Shown here: piece by piece, positions 16,300 through 20,752 of the stretch
Numbering within the stretch: the first letter of the stretch is position 1
Layout: each line of letters begins with the position of its first letter
Source of the DNA: Verrucomicrobiales bacterium
GTDB lineage: Bacteria; Verrucomicrobiota; Verrucomicrobiia; Limisphaerales; UBA9464
NCBI GenBank assembly: GCA_003445095.1
Contig: DLVS01000334.1
Span: 1 to 20,752, forward strand
Reading direction: 5' to 3'
DNA: 20,752 nucleotides
The notes under the pieces: model-generated
What the model saw: the letters and a program-made list of their open reading frames with translations, nothing else
Databases searched by the model: none
What the model was told of the DNA's origin: nothing
Made by a program: the position numbers and the translations under genes

Positions 16300-16386
16300 G
16301 TAGGAGGCGACGTGAGGAGGCTCTATCTAGCAGGTGGTAAACTGGCGCGAGGGGATTAGTCCGAGTCTCGTTATCTCGTCTCCTAC
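16300..16386 (+). repeat. REPIN-like repeat copy 3
   Basis: The 87-bp copy has left arm GTAGGAGGCGACGTGAGGAG and right arm GAGTCTCGTTATCTCGTCTC plus CTAC, a diverged but clear inverted pair with GTAG heads at both outer ends. It lies 57 bases upstream of the RAYT start, so it may sit within or next to the transposase promoter. Confidence 0.82.
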
Positions 16387-16402
16387 GGACAACGATTTGG
16401 AG

Positions 16403-16494
16403 GTAGGAGACGACGTCAGGAGACTCCATCTGATGCGCCGGCAATCCATCGCGACGGTGGGATCTAGTCAGAGCCTCCTGACCTCGCCTCTTAC
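16403..16494 (+). repeat. REPIN-like repeat copy 4
   Basis: The 92-bp copy has a left arm identical to copies 1 and 2 over 29 bases. The right arm GAGCCTCCTGACCTCGCCTC ends TTAC in place of CTAC. It lies 50 bases before panC. Together with copy 3 it fills most of the 301-bp spacer between RAYT and panC; nothing else is visible there. Confidence 0.82.
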
Positions 16495-16544
16495 CGACAA
16501 CTGTAGAACTGGTTCTCCGCCCCGCCCAATGGCAGCCTACGCCA

Positions 16545-17405
16545 ATGCGCATTGTGAATAGGCCCGGAGCCATGCAGCGACTCGCCCAGCGCTGGCGCCA
16601 AGAGCGGTGCCAGATTGGTTTTGTACCCACGATGGGTTACTTGCACGATGGTCACCTCAGTCTCGTCCGCGCGGCCCGCCGACGGGTTGGCGCGACCGGT
16701 CGCGTTGTCCTGAGCATTTATGTCAATCCCACGCAATTCGGCCCGAACGAAGATTTAGCCAAGTATCCGCGCGATTTACCGCGTGACCTCAAGTTATGCC
16801 GCGGCCAAGGAGTGGATGCCGTGTTCTTGCCGTCGGATACGGTCATGTACCCGGGACGTGCGACCGGCGATTACTCGACTTACGTAACGGAAGAGTCGTT
16901 GTCGCTCGGAATGGAAAGTGAGACGCGTCCGACCCATTTCCGAGGGGTCACTACCATCGTCGCGAAATTGTTTAACTGCGTGCTGCCCGACTGCGCCTTT
17001 TTTGGTGCTAAAGACTGGCAACAAGCCGCCGTCGTCCGGCGAATGACGCGGGACCTCAACTTCCCAATCAAGATTGTCGTTGTCCCGACGCGTCGGGAGC
17101 CGGACGGATTGGCGATGAGTTCGCGCAACAAGTACCTCGGCGCTGAAGAACGCCCGCAAGCGACGATCCTATCCGAGGCGATTTGGGCATGCCGTCGGGC
17201 GATTAGCCGTGGACCGGTTTCAGCTCAGTCGCTTGAAAAGGCGTTGGCGCGCTTGGTGCGCACGCGCCCGGCCGCCCGCCTCGATTACGTGGCCTTCTTC
17301 GATGGCGACACGCTCAAACCGCATGCGCGAGTGGCCCGCGGCACTCAAATGGCCTTGGCCGTCTTCGTCGGCAAGACCCGCCTGATTGACAACGGACGGT
17401 TGTGA
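16545..17405 (+). CDS. panC: Pantoate--beta-alanine ligase (pantothenate synthetase)
   Basis: PanC joins pantoate and beta-alanine using ATP, the last step of vitamin B5 and so CoA precursor synthesis, in the cytoplasm. The 286 residues match the family length. Visible motifs are VPTMGYLHDGHLSLV with the HIGH-type HDGH at residues 34-37, SIYVNPTQFGPNEDL, the pantoate-loop region RPTHFRGVTTIVAKLFN, FFGAKDWQQ (usually FG.KDYQQ), 'VVPTRREPDGLAMSSRN' with the KMSKS-like MSSRN, and the end AVFVGKTRLIDN. The start at 16545 places the ATP-site motif at the usual distance. No panB or panD is nearby. It converges on the ribosomal-protein cluster and is preceded by REPIN repeats, so it is probably a single-gene transcript. 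Confidence 0.97.
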   Translation: MRIVNRPGAMQRLAQRWRQERCQIGFVPTMGYLHDGHLSLVRAARRRVGATGRVVLSIYVNPTQFGPNEDLAKYPRDLPRDLKLCRGQGVDAVFLPSDTVMYPGRATGDYSTYVTEESLSLGMESETRPTHFRGVTTIVAKLFNCVLPDCAFFGAKDWQQAAVVRRMTRDLNFPIKIVVVPTRREPDGLAMSSRNKYLGAEERPQATILSEAIWACRRAISRGPVSAQSLEKALARLVRTRPAARLDYVAFFDGDTLKPHARVARGTQMALAVFVGKTRLIDNGRL

Positions 17406-17461
17406 GGAGCGAGCACCGATCGACGGTGACCCCTGGACCGACAACGAGACGCGTCTCTTCC

Positions 17462-17502
17462 CCGATATAACCAAAACGGCGCCTGGGAAATCCAGGCGCC
17501 GT
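17462..17502 (-). terminator. Intrinsic terminator after rplW
   Basis: An 11-bp perfect stem (17476-17486 with 17492-17502; core CGGCGCCTGG / CCAGGCGCCG) has a 5-base loop. On the minus strand it is followed by TTTTGGTTAT. It lies 22 bases after the rplW stop and marks the end of the minus-strand translation cluster. The plus-strand side lacks a T-run, so it serves panC less well. Confidence 0.87.
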
Positions 17503-17523
17503 CTCGAAATACAGCTCACTGGC

Positions 17524-17805
17524 TCAGGCCAGCTCAATCTTGTCCTTCTCAGCCAAGGTGACGATGGCCTTCTTCCAGTCGCTGTCTTTGCCCGCGGCCT
17601 TGGTGGACTGACGACGAGCTTTACCCCGAACGTTCAGCGTGTTCACTCGAAGGACCTTCACCTTGAAGAGTTCTTCCACGGCGCGCTTGATCTGCGGGGC
17701 GCTGGCCCGGCGATCCGCCACCAGGGTGTATTGATTGAATTTTTCCGACTGTAGGGTGCCCTTTTCCGTGACACGGACGGTCTTGATAATGTCGTAAGCG
17801 TTCAT
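17524..17805 (-). CDS. rplW: 50S ribosomal protein L23
   Basis: L23 binds domain III of 23S rRNA at the peptide exit and is a docking site for trigger factor and SRP. The 93 residues are of normal length: 'IIKTVRVTEKGTLQSE..NQYTLVAD', 'APQIKRAVEELFKVKVLRVN' and TLNVRGKARRQ, followed by a lysine-rich end, are the family blocks in order. The ATG overlaps the rplD stop by four bases (ATGA), indicating coupled translation, and an AGGAG lies seven bases upstream. It is the last gene of the cluster: a terminator follows, then convergent panC, where rplB would normally come. Confidence 0.97.
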   Translation of the reverse strand: MNAYDIIKTVRVTEKGTLQSEKFNQYTLVADRRASAPQIKRAVEELFKVKVLRVNTLNVRGKARRQSTKAAGKDSDWKKAIVTLAEKDKIELA

Positions 17806-18467
17806 GCGGCGGCTCCTGTCGTCGGGGTTGCTTTCGTGACAGCTTCCTTAGCCAAACGTGCTTCGATTTGCTCGAAGGCGCCCTTGGTAAAGACAAGTTT
17901 GTCGTACTTCAGAATATCGTAAGTGTTGACCCGAGCGCCGGTGGTTAATTCGACCCCGACCACATTGCGGGAAGCCCGCTCAAGGTTGGCGTCCGGTCCT
18001 CCAATGACGAAGAGGCTGGTGCCGTCGAGACCGAGCCGATTCACCACGCCCACAAACTCTTTGGTCTTCGGCGAAGCTAACTTCAGGTCATCCACGACGA
18101 GGACGTCGCCCGCTTTGAGCCGCTCGCCCAGCGCCTTGCGCAGCGCGAGTTGGCGGACCTTTTTGTTGACCTTTTTGTCGTAGTCGCGTGGCTTAGGTCC
18201 GAAGGTCACACCGCCGCCTCGCCACAACGGTGAAGCAAAGGAACCCGCACGGGCGCGTCCAGTGCCCTTCTGGCGCCAGGGCTTTTTGTTCGTGCCATTG
18301 ACGTCGCCCATCGTTTTGGTGGAGGCGTTGCCTTGACGTTGTGCAGCCATGTAAGCCACCACGGTGTCGTGAACCGCCTGGGTACCTCGCCCGTTGGGAA
18401 TGACCTCGAATTTGACGTCGAGTTCGCCGGCGGGATTTCCCTGATTGTCTTTGATGGAAAGTTTCAT
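17802..18467 (-). CDS. rplD: 50S ribosomal protein L4
   Basis: L4 is a primary 23S rRNA binder whose long loop lines the exit tunnel. In some bacteria it also represses the S10 operon; nothing here shows whether that holds. Of 221 residues, the tunnel-loop block GTNKKPWRQKGTGRARAGS and then WRGGGVTFGPKPRDY are diagnostic. Later blocks are KVRQLALRKALGERL and the 'LVVDDL....PKTKEF' fold region. The last ~15 residues (VTKATPTTGAAA) form a low-complexity extension. GGAGG lies seven bases before the ATG. Confidence 0.97.
   Translation of the reverse strand: MKLSIKDNQGNPAGELDVKFEVIPNGRGTQAVHDTVVAYMAAQRQGNASTKTMGDVNGTNKKPWRQKGTGRARAGSFASPLWRGGGVTFGPKPRDYDKKVNKKVRQLALRKALGERLKAGDVLVVDDLKLASPKTKEFVGVVNRLGLDGTSLFVIGGPDANLERASRNVVGVELTTGARVNTYDILKYDKLVFTKGAFEQIEARLAKEAVTKATPTTGAAA
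17813..17817 (-). promoter_or_regulatory. Shine-Dalgarno site for rplW
   Basis: AGGAG on the minus strand is spaced seven bases from the rplW ATG. It lies inside the rplD coding end and supports the coupled start. Confidence 0.75.
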
Positions 18468-18474
18468 CGATCAG

Positions 18475-18479
18475 CCTCC
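18475..18479 (-). promoter_or_regulatory. Shine-Dalgarno site for rplD
   Basis: GGAGG on the minus strand is spaced seven bases from the rplD ATG, within the 13-base rplC-rplD gap. It is one of only two clear SD sites seen in the window, both in the ribosomal-protein genes. Confidence 0.78.
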
Positions 18480-18480
18480 A

Positions 18481-19236
18481 TTACTTTTTGGGTTTCGCCG
18501 GTGCCGAAGCTTTCTTCTCGGCCTTCTTATCCGCCGCACTGGCCACCGCCGCTTTGAGCTTGGCACGGTGCTCGTGAATCTGCTTCAAGCGCGCTGAATC
18601 ATTCGCGATCTTCTTAGCTTCGCGGACGATGCAGTAATCGCCTTCGCTGCCAGGGAAGGAGCCCCGGATCAGGATAACGCCGTCGTCCTTGCGCACCTGA
18701 ACGACTTCCAAGTTCTGCGAGGTACGTCGAACCGACCCCATGTGACCAGGCATCTTCAGCCCTTTGTTCACATGGCCTGGGAACAGGCGACAGCCGATGG
18801 CGCCGGAACGACGGTGCCAGCCCTTCGCACCGTGGGTCATGTCACCGCCGGCAAAAGACCAACGCCCGACCACACCTTCGAAGCCACGGCCCTTCGTGAT
18901 GCCGATACAATCGACGAACTGGCCCACCTCAAACAGATCCGGCCCAAGGACGTCGCCTGCCTTCACTTCTTTGCTGAAGTCGCGGAACTCCTTGATGCGC
19001 TTGACGGCCGTGCCGTTGTGCTTCTTGACGTGACCAAGCACAGCCTTCGACAACCGCGATTCTTTCTGCGCATCGAAGCCCAACTGAACGGCGTTGTAAC
19101 CGTCGCGGCTGTCCTGCTTCTTCACTTGCAGAACGTAATTCGGCCCGACCTGAACGACCGTGACCGGCGTGGACACGCCATCCGCATTATAAACACGGGT
19201 GTGCCCGATCTTTTTTCCTATAAGTCCGAGAGGCAT
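18481..19236 (-). CDS. rplC: 50S ribosomal protein L3
   Basis: L3 is an early 23S rRNA-binding protein whose loop approaches the peptidyl transferase centre. At 251 residues it is longer than the ~210 usual. The core is normal: [16 protein letters not shown], '[15 protein letters not shown]', '[15 protein letters not shown]', the loop [20 protein letters not shown], '[13 protein letters not shown]' and '[11 protein letters not shown]'. The extra length is a C-terminal Ala/Lys-rich tail ([20 protein letters not shown]) of the sort common in this phylum and probably disordered. The gap to rpsJ is 12 bases. No SD is present; the pre-start sequence on the mRNA is CCTCCCACGATC. Confidence 0.97.
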   Translation of the reverse strand: MPLGLIGKKIGHTRVYNADGVSTPVTVVQVGPNYVLQVKKQDSRDGYNAVQLGFDAQKESRLSKAVLGHVKKHNGTAVKRIKEFRDFSKEVKAGDVLGPDLFEVGQFVDCIGITKGRGFEGVVGRWSFAGGDMTHGAKGWHRRSGAIGCRLFPGHVNKGLKMPGHMGSVRRTSQNLEVVQVRKDDGVILIRGSFPGSEGDYCIVREAKKIANDSARLKQIHEHRAKLKAAVASAADKKAEKKASAPAKPKK

Positions 19237-19248
19237 GATCGTGGGAGG

Positions 19249-19557
19249 TCAGATTTTAATGGTGATGTCCACACCTGCCGGGAGATTGAGCTTCTTCAGC
19301 TCGTCCACGGTCTTGGCGGTGGGGTCGAGAATGTCGATCAGGCGCTTGTGGGTGCGCTGCTCGAAGCTCTCCATGGACTTCTTGTCCGCGTGCGGCGACC
19401 GATTGACGGTGACGCGCTCGATATTGGTGGGGAGAGGAATGGGCCCAGCGACCCGGGCTCCGGAGCGTTTGACCGTTTCGACGATATCACTCGCCGAAGC
19501 GTCAATCACTCGATGGTCATAGGCCTTGAGGCGAATGCGAATGCGTTGTCCAGCCAT
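19249..19557 (-). CDS. rpsJ: 30S ribosomal protein S10
   Basis: S10 sits in the head of the small subunit and, in E. coli, also acts as NusE in antitermination. The 102 residues are of standard length: [19 protein letters not shown], '[19 protein letters not shown]', then [20 protein letters not shown] and a C-terminus ending GVDITIKI. It normally opens the S10 operon. Here it lies 37 bases after fusA with no tuf between, so str-type and S10-type genes are probably on one transcript. No SD is seen before the ATG. Confidence 0.97.
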   Translation of the reverse strand: MAGQRIRIRLKAYDHRVIDASASDIVETVKRSGARVAGPIPLPTNIERVTVNRSPHADKKSMESFEQRTHKRLIDILDPTAKTVDELKKLNLPAGVDITIKI

Positions 19558-19594
19558 ACAAAGAACAGGTTAGAATGTTTACCGGCAAAATACT

Positions 19595-20752
19595 TCAGGT
19601 GCGCGCGGCCGGACGCTTCTTGGCCGCGTCCAAGACTTCGCTGAGAACGCTCGACGGTACCTCTTCGAAGGCCGACGGCTCCATAGAATACGACGCCCGG
19701 CCTTTGGACAGCGAACGAATCGCCGTGGCGTAGCCGAACATTTCCTTCAGCGGCACATTGGCCGTGACCACGGTTTGCCCAGCTTTGGCATCCACGCCGT
19801 GGATCACACCGCGGCGGCGGTTGATATCGCCGAGGAGGTCGCCCTGGTATTCGTCCGGAGTGGCGACTTCGACCTTCATAATCGGCTCGAGCAGCTTCGG
19901 ACCAGCCTTTAGGAAGGCGTCCTTAAGCGCAAAGATCCCGGCCATCTTGAACGCGAGTTCATTCGAGTCCACTTCATGGAACGAGCCGTCCACGATGCTG
20001 ACCTTGATATCGATGACCTGATACCCGGCGTAAACGCCTCCCTTGATTGCTTCACGGATGCCGTCTTCGACCGCCGGGATGTATTCCCGGGGAATGGCAC
20101 CGCCGACAATCTCATCAAGGACTTCGACACCTTTGCCCTTTTCATTGGGCTCGACCTTCACGCAGGCATGACCGTATTGGCCGCGTCCGCCGGACTGGCG
20201 GATGAACTTCCCTTCGCCATCAGCCGCTTTGGTGATGGTTTCGCGGAACGCGATTTGAGGGGCGCCGGCATCAGCTTCGACCTTGAACTCACGCTTCAAA
20301 CGGTCGCGAATGATCTCAAGGTGGAGCTCGCCCATGCCCGCAATGATGAGTTGGCCCGTTTCCTCGTTGGTGAACACGCGGAACGTCGGATCCTCTTCGG
20401 CGAGCCGCTGCAATCCATCGGACATCTTGTCGCGATCAGCCTTCGTTTTGGGCTCGATGGCCATGCTGATCACCGGCTCGGGGAACGTGGGTGGTTCGAG
20501 CCACACGTCGTACTCCTCGTCGCAGAGTGTGTCGCCGGTGGTAATGTTACGAAGACCAACCAGCGCCGCGATGTCGCCGGAATAAACGGCATCGATGTCT
20601 TTGCGTTCGCTGCCTTGGATGACCATGAGGCGGCTCACCCGCTCACGTCGGCGAGTTCGCGGATTGTAGATCGTGTCGCCTTTGCGCAGGCAGCCCGAAT
20701 ACACGCGGAAGAACACCAATTTACCCGCGTAGGGATCGGTCCAAAGCTTGAA
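19595..20752 (-). CDS. fusA: Elongation factor G, C-terminal part (runs off the window)
   Basis: EF-G is the GTPase that drives tRNA-mRNA translocation on the ribosome. The frame is open to the window edge at 20752, so the GTPase domain lies outside. The visible 385 residues start in domain II (FKLWTDPYAGKLVFFRVYSG, split by the window's edge-proximal TTG at 20719, which is not a start). They continue with domain III (EEDPTFRVFTNEETGQLIIA, GMGELHLEIIRDRLKREF), domain IV (FIRQSGGRGQYGHACVKVEP, GGAIPREYIPAVEDGI, 'VDGSFHEVDSNELAFKMA') and domain V (LLEPIMKVEVATPDEYQGDL, INRRRG, 'MFGYATAIRSLSKGRASYSM'). All blocks are typical of canonical EF-G. It is the first gene seen of the minus-strand cluster leading to rpsJ. 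Confidence 0.97.
   Translation of the reverse strand, partial: FKLWTDPYAGKLVFFRVYSGCLRKGDTIYNPRTRRRERVSRLMVIQGSERKDIDAVYSGDIAALVGLRNITTGDTLCDEEYDVWLEPPTFPEPVISMAIEPKTKADRDKMSDGLQRLAEEDPTFRVFTNEETGQLIIAGMGELHLEIIRDRLKREFKVEADAGAPQIAFRETITKAADGEGKFIRQSGGRGQYGHACVKVEPNEKGKGVEVLDEIVGGAIPREYIPAVEDGIREAIKGGVYAGYQVIDIKVSIVDGSFHEVDSNELAFKMAGIFALKDAFLKAGPKLLEPIMKVEVATPDEYQGDLLGDINRRRGVIHGVDAKAGQTVVTANVPLKEMFGYATAIRSLSKGRASYSMEPSAFEEVPSSVLSEVLDAAKKRPAART

Larger units (their letters stand above)
15419..16494. mobile_element. RAYT/REPIN locus: transposase gene flanked by two same-family repeats on each side
   Basis: The locus comprises the RAYT gene (15653-16243, minus) and four REPIN-like repeats (15419-15541, 15553-15646, 16300-16386, 16403-16494). 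All four are in the same orientation and share the 5' block GTAGGAGRCGACGTSAGGAG. Each carries an inverted GTAG-headed partner arm and a variable middle. RAYTs are known to be single-copy, domesticated-looking IS200/IS605 relatives associated with GTAG/GTGG-headed REPs; the arrangement here fits that description. No target duplications are evident. Confidence 0.85.

Noticed and set aside
15419..16494. CRISPR array from the regularly placed repeats
   Set aside because: The repeats are only four, split by a transposase gene, internally inverted, and lack uniform spacers or cas genes.
16244..16630. N-terminal extension of the RAYT reading frame upstream of 16243
   Set aside because: The extra ~129 residues are a translation of REPIN copies 3 and 4 and of the panC start region on the other strand. 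The RAYT family begins near the chosen ATG.
18742..19644. A 300-codon plus-strand open frame across rplC and rpsJ
   Set aside because: It is the antisense shadow of two certain ribosomal-protein genes and crosses their boundary.

Overview
The window looks like chromosome from a free-living member of the Verrucomicrobiota, probably near Pedosphaera/Limisphaerales. This is inferred from family content, not from a database search. The pointers are a DUF1549/DUF1553 protein beside a DUF1501 protein, a pseudopilin-like protein with an [12 protein letters not shown]-terminus, several large secreted proteins ending in a Tyr/Phe-Arg-Leu-Arg-type tail, and a GC-rich sequence in which most genes lack a Shine-Dalgarno (SD) site.

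Layout. Positions 1-445 are gene debris: a histidine-kinase HisKA fragment is joined, out of frame, to the last ~70 residues of an SMP-30/gluconolactonase protein. Positions 446-692 hold no convincing gene. A secreted 680-residue protein built on a duplicated module follows (693-2735). It converges, across a strong two-way terminator, on a pseudopilin-like gene (2862-3533, minus). Divergent from that is a DUF1549-LamG-DUF1553 gene (3656-6649), then a spacer with an inverted pair of ~53-bp palindromic repeats, a DUF1501 gene (6952-8364), a small secreted discoidin-like protein (8486-9283) and a single-domain RyR protein (9403-9702). On the minus strand lie nadB and, upstream of it, a stand-alone nuoA. 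Next comes a 1076-residue secreted protein with two seven-bladed RCC1-type propellers separated by calcium-binding-type repeats (12192-15422), possibly driven by a sigma-54 promoter.

The most notable locus is 15419-16494: a REP-associated tyrosine transposase (RAYT, minus strand) bracketed by four copies of one REPIN-like repeat, two on each side, all in the same orientation. Each copy has GTAG heads at both outer ends and a variable middle. The first copy begins inside the end of the RCC1 gene, and its GTAG head contains that gene's TAG stop.

The right end is housekeeping. panC (16545-17405, plus) converges on a minus-strand translation cluster reading fusA (cut by the window edge), rpsJ, rplC, rplD, rplW, then an intrinsic terminator. 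There is no tuf between fusA and rpsJ, and the S10 operon stops after rplW instead of continuing to rplB.

No CRISPR array, tRNA, rRNA, phage gene or obvious defence system was seen. The best candidates for something under-described are the RAYT/REPIN family, the modular secreted proteins with a shared C-terminal tail, and the broken S10 operon.
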